From Sporobolomyces roseus (taxonomy: Eukaryota; Basidiomycota; Microbotryomycetes; Sporidiobolales; Sporidiobolaceae), in contig JADILM010000004.1 of assembly GCA_016617785.1 (NCBI GenBank), positions 310,001 through 374,000 of the forward strand: a DNA stretch of 64,000 nt. The letters are read 5' to 3'. The notes under the pieces were generated by a model, which was not told the DNA's origin, did no database searches, and was given only the letters and a program-made list of their open reading frames with translations. Shown here piece by piece: positions 34,883-44,898 of this stretch; position 1 is the stretch's first letter, and each line of letters starts with the position of its first letter. The position numbers were made by a program, and so were the translations under genes.

Positions 34883-35606
34883 ACCGTCTCACTCGAGTCT
34901 TCGCTCCAGGGTCACCACTCCGTGAGCTATCTTATTTCGTCAAGAGCGAGACTCGGGGCAGTGACCCAAGTTCATCGACTCCCTCGTTCGTAATAGCTCA
35001 AGCGCTGACCCCTTGCAACGCGACAGCGCTACACTCTTGACGACATCCTTTGCTCTCTCGATATTGTTTGAGCGAGTATCTTCGTATCAGAGGTGGAAAG
35101 GGAGGAGATGATCGAAGCTTAGAAGATTGCACGGCGAATCAGACCTTCGTTTTTTACCTTCCCTCCCTCATTCGTAGACTCTATCTCTCGACATTTGATC
35201 CTAGTAGCTTCTTGATAACTTGTCCTTCATCATACTTCAGTAGTGTCTTTTTTGCAAGAGCTGTTACGTTTCATGGTCATGAGTAGAAAAGCTCGAAAAC
35301 GGGGAGTCTTGAAGACAGACGCAACCTCAGCGAGCCTCCTCGTCCCCTAGCGATCACTCCTACAGTCAAGAAGCTTGTCAGGATTGCGAGAGCTTGATGA
35401 GAACTATACAGCTGCCCTTTCCCCTTTGACAGCACTTTGCCAATGTGATGATATTCGCTTTTCCTATCAGGATTTGCTTGATTGAGCTGCTTCAAGGTGC
35501 GCTCAGCCTCGAATGCGTGAGAGATCGAGGGATAAGAAGAAGAGAGAGCGAATTGACTTCGCGGTTATAGAACGCCGATTCTCTTTCGAGACTCGTGTCG
35601 AGCTGT
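34883..35606. other. Spacer between duplicated blocks
   Basis: About 720 bp without a supported gene. It serves as the 3' flank of copy A and the upstream flank of copy B. Confidence 0.5.
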
Positions 35607-36246
35607 CTGATGATCTCTGGCCATGCCAACACTTGCTATACTCGTCTAGATACAGATAAGACTGGACAGCGGCAGTCACCTTGTTCTCTCCTTCCCTTGC
35701 GAAGAAACGTCACGCTGCTTTCGGTTCCCATTTCGGCACTACGCTCAGCGACGAGGTCGGCCTCGTGCAAACCTTATCTTTGTACTCGCACACTAAGTAC
35801 TTATCATGAGATCACTCTATTTTCAGTGCAAGAGTGTCGTAAGTAACTTCTGCCGAGGACGATCTCTTCTCACAATCGATTTTTCTCGCTGTTTCCAACT
35901 TGTTTACATCTCGATGAACATTCCCGACACCAACACAGAAAAGACGATCGAGCGACGACAGCTCCGTGATATCGGAGGAAACCTAGTCTATCACGACGAG
36001 CACGGCGATCGAAGGGTTCTTCAATTCCAGCTCGCAATCAGATACACCAAGTGGGAAACCTGCAAATTCGTCCTTACCCTACCACTCTTCATGTATCGAT
36101 ATCACGTGTATCTTGGTCACGCCACGAAGATTAGTCAATGGAGCGCCCCGGATCCAACAGTCTTCGTACCTAGTGGAACGAGAGTTCCTCTTTGGGTGCC
36201 AAAATACGAGGACGAACCACGTCCCGAGCCTTTCCTGACGTCGTAG
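35607..36246 (+). repeat. Segmental duplication, copy B
   Basis: Partner of 34268-34882, direct orientation. The copies differ by many substitutions and small indels, so the event is not recent. The spacer between the blocks (34883-35606) shows no clear homology to them. Confidence 0.85.
35914..36246 (+). CDS. Orphan protein of tandem pair, copy B (110 aa)
   Basis: An ATG at 35914 gives 110 codons, homologous to copy A over most of its length (TEKTIERRQLRDIGGNLVYH, WSAPDPTVFVPSG, PKYEDEPRPEP). As in copy A an upstream exon may be spliced on: in this copy an ATG at about 35610 opens a frame that runs through ISALR, TLSTYHEITLF and ECR to a GTAAGT donor at about 35845, and an acceptor CACAG before AAAAGACG at about 35941 restores the frame. 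The conserved splice sites favour a two-exon gene. I recognise no family and see no targeting signal. Confidence 0.55.
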   Translation: MNIPDTNTEKTIERRQLRDIGGNLVYHDEHGDRRVLQFQLAIRYTKWETCKFVLTLPLFMYRYHVYLGHATKISQWSAPDPTVFVPSGTRVPLWVPKYEDEPRPEPFLTS

Positions 36247-36816
36247 CCTTGTAAGTTCCTCCTCCTATGGCAGCGAGAGGCGCGAGACAGTCTAGATTGA
36301 GGAAGTCGTTTTCGAGGAGTCGGTGCTGACCGTTCGTTCTGCAACAGTTTCATCTCGGAGCGTCGACCGCACGCTCGTTGCTCTGAGCTGGGCGGGCGCA
36401 ATGCGTGGTCTGAGGAGGTCGGAACCGGAGGGAAAGTCGACCATCCAAATTTTGAGCATCAAAACGAGACTTGTTCCTTCCTTCATTTCCTCTCCCTTTG
36501 GCATTCTCTCTCGCATGTCAGCTCAGTCACTTTGTAGCTCGTATGTAAATCACCCTTGATCAATTAAAGAATAGTCGGTAACTCGTGAAAGCTGCTTTGT
36601 TCAAGTTTCACTGTTCAAAGTTTCATGCGAGCGTCGCATCCGAGAGAACTTGAAGAAAAGCGTGTAGTTCGAGCAGCGTTTGAGTCCACTCGATCATCCA
36701 TCCCGAGAACCGCTAGCTCGAGGCAATCAGTGAAGGGCTTGATCAGGAAAAGAGAAAGTGGGTCGACTTCAACCATTCGACACGCGTCTCTGAAAGCCTG
36801 ACATGACCTACAGACC
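36247..36816. other. Intergenic, about 570 bp
   Basis: 3' flank of the duplicated block. No coding signal that I can support on either strand. Confidence 0.5.
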
Positions 36817-37526
36817 TCAAATAGTAGCTAAATGATGCTTTCGACTATCCGCCGACCCCATCTCAGCCTCTCCTCCCTTGCGAATCCGCTTCATCTCTAA
36901 CAAACCCGTCGTCTCCCTCAACTGCATCAAGCAGAGCTGTGTATGGAATGGAACAGATGGTATCAGCTGGTGCAGCTCTATGGACAAGGAGTACGATTGG
37001 CCAGGCTGGTTGAGGTAGCTGGGTTCAATGCCTCCTTCTCTCGAACACGAATCACTTTTCACCTCACCTCCCCAGCTGGATCGCTTCGCTACACCAGCAT
37101 TCGAAAGAGTCAGGCTGCTACTCGCTTAGACAGGCTAGACTGAGCGGGAACGGGCTGCTGATTCTTACTTCGCTTCGGAGTGAATTCTTCGTTTCGTTAC
37201 TAGCTCGCTCAGCTAGACTCCCTCCTCCGCTTCGAAGGCTTGTCTGATACAGGAAGCGCAAACTACGCTTGCGGCTGTTTCGTTCGTCCCGCGGTCTTTG
37301 TTCAATCAGGATCGTGCCTTCAGGTATGCTTCTCACTCGCTCTCAAGGCTATGCGACGAAGTTGATACCGTCTTGACGATGCACAGACCATAGACGTATC
37401 CTCACTATACCTTCCGCCGATATCGACAACCTCGAGGAGGCGAGATCCTTGCGAGTCGAAACTCCAGTCTTCCTCACTCTTCCTCCCTCTGCCTCCCTCT
37501 CCTCTCCCATCCACTTCTCCACCCAT
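36817..37526 (-). CDS. Possible small gene, unresolved exons
   Basis: On the minus strand an ATG at 37526 opens a 60-codon segment with coding-like composition (SRLLEVVDIGGRYSEDTSM) that ends at a GTGAG donor near 37336. A second open segment, 37062-36817 (YSLSIELHQLIPSVPFHT, LLEMKRIRKGGEAEMG), ends in a stop at 36817. Intermediate pieces contain stops and I could not close the model in phase. No family recognised. It may be a real multi-exon gene, a remnant, or chance. Confidence 0.25.
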
Positions 37527-37739
37527 ACCCCAAATCTTCCGAACGAGTCACGTAAACTCTGTCAAACTCTTGACGAGTTGTCGAGCTCTCAGATCTCAGA
37601 TCTCCCACTTCTCCTTTCACTCAACTTCGAATTTGGAACACTCGGATCTTCGGCTCTTGGGGTTTCCACTCGCTCTCTCCTTCTCTCTTTCCACTCCTCA
37701 CTTCGGAATTGTACAATATTCAAGGCCGCCTCTCCATCC

Positions 37740-39319
37740 ATGTCCTTCACCGCTGCAGCTCCCTCTTCATTCCCCTTCCCCTTTCCTCCTCCTCCTCCAG
37801 GCGATTTAATTCCTTCTTTCGCTCCTGACTCAAGTACTTTACCCAGTATGTCGTTTGATATCAGTCCGAGCGTATTTAGGCGCTTCGCAGTAGCTTGGTT
37901 AGCCATAGTAGTGTTCGACACCGTTAGTCTCCTCGTTTCACTTTTAATCACTCAACCCAGCGAAACCTGATCATCGAGCTTTCGCGCTACCACAGTTTGC
38001 TACTTTCCCCGACGAATACCGCTATATCTGGAAAGCCAGCTGGACGAGCGTCAAATTGTTCTTTTTGCTCAAGTACGCCCGCTCTTCTCTTTACTCTTTC
38101 CGTATGAATCTTACATCTCTTATGGCCGTTTCATAGTCGTTGGGGCTCCCTCCTGATGCAAGCAGCTTTGCTTTTCATCAGCGTGTCAGCGATCAGTCCC
38201 GGTGAGATTCTTCGCTCTCTCTGTTCATCGTTTCTCGCTCGTTGAGATTGACTTTTCATTTCTCGCTTCCTAGCGATCTGCTCCCATATCTACTGGTACG
38301 GCGCTTTCGGAGGAATCTACATCACCTTCGTGTGCTCTGTCATCGTATCATTGCGTGTATGGGCTGTTTTTGAAAGGTCGAGGAAGATTCTCGTTCTGTA
38401 AATTGCACATTCTCTCTTCCCTCAATTCAAGAGTACGCTGATTTCGAAGTAATTGCCAGACTCGCGTTCTTGGTCTTTGCTCAGATCTGTCTGATGATTG
38501 GTCCCGCTACCCAAATGCGTCGTGAGTTCTCTCTTTCTCCTATACGCAAAGTGTTCAGCACTGACGTTCTTCGATGAAAAAGCTACGGATACTCCTGCCG
38601 CCATCTTGAAACAACTCAATCTTCCTGGCTGTCTCACCAAATCGAGCGGATCGTTCTCGAGTGGCCAAGCTACGATTTTGTGAGTTCCCATTTTCTCCTA
38701 TTCTTTCCTAAGCTCATGATGGAGTTCTCCGAGCAGCTGGGTTACTATGCTGGCCTTCGACTCGATCATACTCGGAATGACTCTGTACAGAAGCGTCAAA
38801 GTTACTCGAACTGCTGGAAAGATTCCAATCCTTCAAAAGCTCGTACGTTTCAGATTCGCTACCTTTCGGAATGGCGAGGCTGACAGAGCAGACCTTCCAC
38901 ACTAGGTGAGGGATGGAGTTCAATACTTCGCCATCATCACGTTGTCGAACCTCGTTTCTGTCGTTTTCACAATTCGTACGCTTTGTTTCCCTTCTCTCCT
39001 TGAGCCCTTCTCACCGAAGTTCACTCATCTCGTAGAGAATATCAAGCCTTTCCTCAAGCCCTTCCACACTCCCGCCTCGCTTGCCCTTTATTCTCTCATG
39101 TCGTCTCGTCTGATTCTCTCCCTCTTCACCCGAAAAGGCTCGATCCATGTCTCGTCAAACCCAGGCGCAGCACTTCGCAGTCCTCGTCATCTCGACCGTC
39201 AACCACAGTCGACCACTGCGAGTCATGCCACGAGGAGTTCAGGGATTACGAGCGAGGGAGAGAAAGTTGAGGAAATCTCGCTCGAGGAATTCAGGCATTC
39301 TACGTCGAATGGCGCCTGA
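37740..39319 (+). CDS. DUF6533-type seven-helix membrane protein, copy 4
   Basis: Nine exons: 37740-37922, 37996-38072, 38137-38201, 38274-38397, 38460-38521, 38583-38679, 38737-38842, 38906-38975, 39036-39319; 355 codons, phases agree. A Pro-rich leader precedes helix 1 (FRRFAVAWLAIVVFDT). The signature FPDEYRYIWKASWTSVKLFF follows at about residue 63. Later segments are RVWAVFERSRKIL, LPGC, FWVTMLAFDSIILGMTLYRS, VRDGVQYFAIITLSNL and SLMSSRLILSLF, all standard landmarks of the family. The tail is short and polar. It keeps the separate first exon seen in copy 1 and has the most complete intron set of the four genes. Function unknown; a membrane sensor or receptor role is inferred only from topology. 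Confidence 0.87.
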
Positions 39320-40216
39320 AGGAGGTCGATCTCATTATCTGAGCTTATGCAGGAGGAAAAGAGATCGGAGAACAAATGGAGGGAATAGAGTTTTTAGAGG
39401 AGGAAGGGAAAGGTTCGTCGAGTCGAATCTCGCGGCTCCTCTCTACCGTCCGCGCTGACTCGCAATATCGTGTCAAGCAGCACAGCAACTCGTCTCTGTC
39501 TGCTCGAAAACCTTTTCACTTGTCGAGCATCTTCGGTCGCCCTCCTCACTGTCACTTTTCATCGTACTTTTGAGCAGTTTTACGCTACTACGTCTTACTT
39601 CCTTCGTTCTTCTGACTCTTCACACACTTATTCTATACTTAGCATCTCGCAATCCGTAAGCTTGTCATTCACCCCACGGGAATCGCTTGAAAGCAGTTTC
39701 GTCGAAGCTGAGAAGGCCACGACCCTGCGAAACAAAGGTTTCGACGTCCTGAAGGTACTGCCTCCTTTTACAGAGTGCACAGAAGGATTGAAGAGATTGA
39801 GGAGCGGATCCTTCCAGGTCTAGCTCAACGGTTCGAGCGTTTCGCGAGCGTTTCGTCGAGATTTTGCTCCGTCTAGTCGAAGTCAGGCTTGAAGCCGTTC
39901 CTTCGGCAGACGTCGTCGTTGGACGTAGTACGCAGTCCACTGAGCTTCGTCCCAGAGTGAAGACTCGAAGCAGCAGCGATATGCGAAAGACGGGCCCTTT
40001 GCGACGAACTGTTCGAGTTTCACAAGCAAAAGCTACTGCGTGGCGCCCTACTAGAAGTGAGAAAGCGGTGCTGGATCTGAGATTACAATCGAGGTTTCTT
40101 TGAAAAATACGTACTAGTTGAAATTCGATCGAATCTCGTCGAAAATCCTTCGCTCTTTCCCTCTCACTCTCTCCCTTCACTTTATACTTTAAGCTCTCTC
40201 AGCACGCTCTATTATC
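39320..40216. other. Intergenic, about 900 bp
   Basis: No gene seen. It ends in the CT-rich promoter of the HAM1-like gene (pyrimidine-rich from about 40140), typical of highly expressed fungal genes. Confidence 0.5.
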
Positions 40217-43200
40217 AGTGAGTACATCCCTCTACAATCCCCTCCTTTCCTTCCTCTCTCTCCCTCTCTCTCTCCCTCTTGTCCCCCCCACTTTGCGGAG
40301 ACGTCATCTCTCTCTCTCTCTCTCTCTCTAGAAAGGGCAGCTTTGTGACTGTACTAACTCTTTCGTATTATAGTGAGTGAATCATTATCCCGTGTACCCC
40401 TTCTCTCCTCAAACGGACAAGCGCAACAAACTGCCGATTACGCTTCCCTCACTCTTCAAAACCTCGCCGCATCTTACGGAGCCCTTCAAGGAGGGAAACT
40501 TCCCTCTTCCGAACAGTTGGTCCGATATGTTCAAGCCGCTCTTCGTTCTTCCGTCCTTCAACCTGAGATTGGCGGCATGCTCAGCAGAAAAGCTGGTGGT
40601 GCCAAGTTGTCAAAGCGAGGAAAGGAAGTTGTTGTCGATACTCGCAAGGTTCTCGAAGCTGTCAACCGATTGATCCTCGAGAAGAACGACGACGACAAGG
40701 TGAGTTTTCAGTTTGGCTCTTCGTCTATTTCTCGGAGGCTGACTCGTATAAACTCCCCAAAATTAGATTCAACGCTTCATCTGGCAAGCTAGTCAAGCCG
40801 ACGTCGATGTCGACGTCGACGTTTCTGGAAACCTCGAACTTCCCGATGTCCCCGTCCCTTCAAAGAAGGAAGTCAAGCAAGCCGCTGGATCCCTTCACCA
40901 ACTCTTCTCCCTTCTCCTCACTTCCTCCGAACTCCGCAACTTGATCGGAGACGGTATCAACCTCTTCCGAGACGTTTTCGCCGATGCCGCTGAAGGTGTC
41001 GCCGACGTTACGATCAAGGCTACCCGAGCAAGCAAGAAGGCTGCCAAGAAGACTCGTCCTAGCGAGAAGGAACGCAAGGAACACCACATTCCCGGTGAAG
41101 GTCTCTACTGGGAGGATGCTGCTATGAACGTTCAAAACTTCAGGAAGCAAGTCAAGCGCGATGTCGAGGACAAGCGTGATGAGACTCTTCGTCAAGGTGT
41201 AAAGAAAGCTCGTGCTGTGAGTCGCTCACCCTCTCTCTCAGTCTCGACAAAGGAGCGGTCTTACTCACTCGCTCGATGTCGACTTGGTGTGCAGTTCAAG
41301 GAGTACCTCGACGAGGAGCTTCCTACTGACGCTGTAGATGCTATCAAAGAGCGATTCAAGGCCGTACGTTCCGCTTCCCATCTCTTACCCATTCGAGTCT
41401 GAACTCACTCGATCTTTGTCTATCGCAGATTATCAACGAGATCCAAGATCAACCCGAATACTCTGAAGCCATCAACACCCTTTCTGGACTTGCGCGAAAG
41501 TACTTCGAACTCGCCAAGGACGAGATTGTCGAGGCTGCTCAAGCTACTACCGCCAACATCAAGCTCGACGGAGAACCCAACCAAGAAGCCGAGAACGCTG
41601 TCGGACTCCTTCGTCAAATCGTCGAATCCTTCACTGGAGATATCGGACCCGCACTCAAGTCTGCCTCTGCTCTCTACAAGCACCTCGAGAACGACGAACG
41701 ATTCCAAAAGATCTGGACCGAATTTGAGGAACTCGTTGACCGCTCGATCAATGACCCTGGATACGTCACGAGTGAGAAGGCTTCTCGACGATTCGAGAAG
41801 ATGTACGATGAGGCTCGCAGCATCGTCAACGAGAACGCCGAGTAAGCTTGACTCGTTACCCCGACTTTCATTTCGTTTGCTGACTTTCTTCATTTTTCAC
41901 TTTCGCTAGATGGAAGAAGGACGCCAACAACGCGATCAGCGAATCTCAGAAGCTCCTCAACCGTGCCGCCAACGACAAGGCGCTCGTCGCCCTCGGAGAC
42001 GCTTGCGAGAAGCTCGGAGAATCTACTTTCGACTTTGCCGAGACCGGTGTCAACCTCGTTGGAGCTGGAGGAGGAGACCTCTGGAAGGATGTATCTCAAG
42101 TTTTCCTTCCCCGACTCCTCGGTGCCCTCAAGGAAGTCCCTCTCCCTCGTGTCGAATTCACTTCCGAAGACCTCGACCTCATCGTCGACAATATTCGATT
42201 CGAATCTGCTTCCTTCATCCCCGACGGAGCTCACTTCCGTTCCGTCCTCGATTACACTACTCAAAAGGGTTACGCCGCTTACGCTTCCGAGGGAAACGTT
42301 CAAACTACTCTCTCCTTTGCTGGTCTCCGTATGGCTGCTAAGAACATCTCTTACTACAGTGAGCTCACATTCTTTCTATCGTCTGAATCTCACTGACTCT
42401 CGCTCTCTCCTTCCCTCCCTTTGCAGTCAACAAGAAGTCAGGATGGGTCGGACTCGAAGATTCAGGTCTCCTCGACATTTACCTCGGTTCTGAACACCCC
42501 GATGCCGACAACGGTCTCGATGTCACTCTCGTCCTCGAAAACGCCGATGAGAATGATCGTGAATCGTTCTTCAAGCTCAGGAAGGTCGACGTCGACATCA
42601 CCGGTTTCGATATTTCGATCCGTCAATCTGCTCACCCTATCCGTAACTGGCTCGCGAGGGGTGCCGTTCGATCCTTCATGGAGATCAAGATCAAGGAAGT
42701 CGTGAGTTCTACCTACACTTTCAATATCCCTCGACGATTTCTTGAAAACGAAGAAACTGACTTTTGCGATCGTTCGTTTTATTAGCTCGAGGAACAAATC
42801 GCTGCAGGTTTCGCCGAACTCGACAAGACCCTCTTCAAGCTCAAGTACAAAGCCGCTGGAGCCGCCTACGCAGCTTCCGATCCCCTCTCTTTCATCCGTG
42901 CGATCCTCACTCCAACTTCCCTCGGTTCCTCTTCCTTGATTTCCGAAGTGACGAAAACTGGAATCACCAAAGTTGATGCCAAAGGTCAATGGATCCTCGC
43001 TATCGGTGTAGAGGACGAACTCCTCCCCGGTCGTCTCACTGGTTTGGGTCAACAAGGAAGAGACGTAGTTGGAAGGAAACGTCAAGTTGAATCATTGATG
43101 GAGGAGGGACAAGCTGAAATCCTTTCTGCTCTTGGAGCTGAGGATGCAGAGGACTTGGAGGATGGTGCTAGACAAGTTGGAGATGCGTTGGGTGACGCAG

Positions 43201-43298
43201 CTGATGAGGAGAGGAAGAAGGCGAGACGTGCTGCGAAACATGCAAAGAAAGAGGAACAACGTCGTTCAGGATGGAAATCTCCTCTCTTTGACCTCTAA
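40217..43298 (+). CDS. HAM1-like protein (BPI-type lipid-binding), split start codon
   Basis: The A of the start codon is the last base of exon 1 (40217); a 156-nt intron (40218-40373, TACTAAC box, TAG acceptor) separates it from TG at 40374. Coding exons continue 40374-40699, 40767-41216, 41295-41363, 41429-41841, 41910-42358, 42427-42701, 42786-43298; 831 codons, phases agree. The N-terminal helical half (SEQLVRYVQAALRSSVLQPE, EKERKEHHIPGEGLYWEDAA) and the C-terminal half (ISYYINKKSGWVGLEDSGLL, DVDITGFDISIRQSAHP) match the fungal HAM1_N and HAM1_C families, which resemble BPI-like lipid-transfer folds. The chain ends in a charged helix (DEERKKARRAAKHAKKEEQR). Codon choice is strongly biased compared with neighbours, which suggests high expression. 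Role in membrane lipid handling is inferred from the family. Confidence 0.87.
40307..40329. repeat. (TC)n microsatellite in 5' intron of HAM1-like gene
   Basis: About eleven TC units inside the intron that splits the start codon. A further imperfect CT run lies at about 40250-40280. Confidence 0.85.
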
Positions 43299-43768
43299 AT
43301 CTCTCGTCATATCTTTTAGTCCTTTGTAGCAATAAGCTCGAATCTCTCCGTTTTTTGTTAGTTCAGTCTCTCTGTTCAGTCGAATTTAGTTCTAAGTTTC
43401 TCAGTGCTTGTCGCAAAACACGTAATATAACACTCTCAGCGTTTGTCAATTCACTCTTGTCCAATAGCAACGATATCAAGAGCTACAGCGAGGAACTGAG
43501 AAGCGATAGCGAGTTGAGGAAAGCGAGCGCTTCGATTCCTGATTCGCAAAAAGCAGGAATCGTTTGTTTGTCAACATGCTTCGTCGATCAGCGTCGGCCT
43601 CAAATGAATGATCCTAGCTCGATGATCATCGACGCGAATCGCAAATCCTTTGGCTCGTGAGGAACGAAGGAGGGAAAAGCAAAAACTGTCGTTTCTCCGA
43701 CTGCCATACCTCGCTCAGTCATGATAATGTTCGAGCGAATCCTATACATTCTCCATGTGTATTGACAT
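43299..43768. other. Convergent 3' flanks, about 470 bp
   Basis: Shared terminator region of the HAM1-like gene (+) and the mS41 gene (-). No further gene seen. Confidence 0.5.
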
Positions 43769-44330
43769 CTATCTGACTCGAATACCATTCTGAACCCGTG
43801 GTCCCCAGCCTCTGATAACTTTCTTCGGTTTCTCCTTGACCGCAACTTGATCCGGATTGAACCCTTGTCTACTCTCCCTCTCCCTCTCATGCTCATCAGC
43901 TCCATCACACTGGATTCGAACAGGAAGAATGCAGGGGAACTGACCTATATTTCTCTAGGATCCTTAACAAATACCTAGTTTCTTTGATATTCATCCCTAC
44001 TGTATCTCTCAACTCGTTCGAGGTTTTAGAGAACAATGATTCCCAAGATTCAAACTTTTCAGAGTATTGTTCTAAACCTCTCGAGGAGGCAGAGAGGACC
44101 GAGGAAGGTGAATCGAATGGAGCTAGTAGTGTTTCAGGGGAGAGGGTCAGTAGTTGAGATGAGTGGGGTAAGAGTTGTATGGGGAGATCTAGTAGGTAGT
44201 TACCTCGAGGTTTTGGGATACGTGAGAGAGGGGGAAGGGACGAGGGAGCGTGAATTGAGCGAGAGAGGGATGAAGGAGTGACGAGTGGGAGAGAAGGTCG
44301 GAGACAGGTACACGCTAGTCGAGAAGTCAT
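43769..44330 (-). CDS. Mitochondrial small ribosomal subunit protein mS41 (IGR motif protein)
   Basis: Two exons, 44330-43945 and 43868-43769; 161 codons. The N-terminus is a basic, Ser/Leu-rich presequence suited to mitochondrial import (TSRLACTCLRPSLPLVTPSS). The IGR-type segment reads SSRGLEQYSEKFESWESLFS, followed by GMNIKETRYLLRILEKYR, and the gene ends KVIRGWGPRVQNGIRVR, the usual C-terminus of mS41/Fyv4 proteins. In the first position of the IGR triad this copy has Ser instead of Ile-Gly. The protein belongs to the small mitoribosomal subunit in the matrix. It converges on the HAM1-like gene. Confidence 0.85.
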
Positions 44331-44479
44331 GCTAGATGAGTTCTAGTTGTCTGGATCAGTCAGAGAGTGGTTGAGAGATTAGCGGGGTGAAGGGATAGAA
44401 GACGAAAGGTTGCACTTCAACATCTCACTCGACTAACTCGGAACGATCAATACACCCATCCAGATCAGCTAGATAGGAA

Positions 44480-44830
44480 TCACGACAACTCAGCAGAACA
44501 AGGAACCAGCCAACTCATCCGACCTTTCAACTCGTCCGTTTCATCAATCAACTCGAATATCTTCCTCTCAACCACATCAGAGACGCATACAGAGCTCCTA
44601 GTAGGATCATACGAGTCTAGGTAAAGGACTAAAGGTGAGTCGCGCTTCTTTCCCATCGCTTCTTCGCTCTCCCCCGTTATCCGACTCTCGCACCCCTTTA
44701 CCCACTTCACCTCAATAACTTCTGAACGCCCCTCCTTTCTCCATTCATTCATTCAATCACCTGCTCACCTGCAAAGACTCGGAGGCTTCACCTCGTGGAT
44801 TCTAGCTGCAGTAACTCCCTTTCCCGACAT
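44480..44830 (-). CDS. Possible small gene on minus strand, function unknown
   Basis: An ATG at 44830 opens a short basic segment (SGKGVTAARIHEVKPPSLC) ending at a GTGAGC donor. A second open segment to the stop at 44480 has clear coding composition (SPLVLYLDSYDPTRSSVCVS, DVVERKIFELIDETDELKGR). The only phase-consistent join needs an intron of about 37 nt, short for this genome, so the link is unsure. A mitoribosomal L51/S25-type protein is one possibility because of size and neighbour, but no motif confirms it. Its start lies only 68 bp from that of the divergent kelch gene. Confidence 0.35.
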
Positions 44831-44898
44831 TCCCAACTGTTCAACTGACGTTCCCTCCTCTCTCCTCCACTGTCCTCTTCTCAGATTAATCCAGAGCA

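Noticed and set aside
41420..43085. Several long minus-strand ORFs across the HAM1-like gene
   Set aside because: Antisense shadows caused by strong codon bias in the sense gene; they ignore the sense exon borders.
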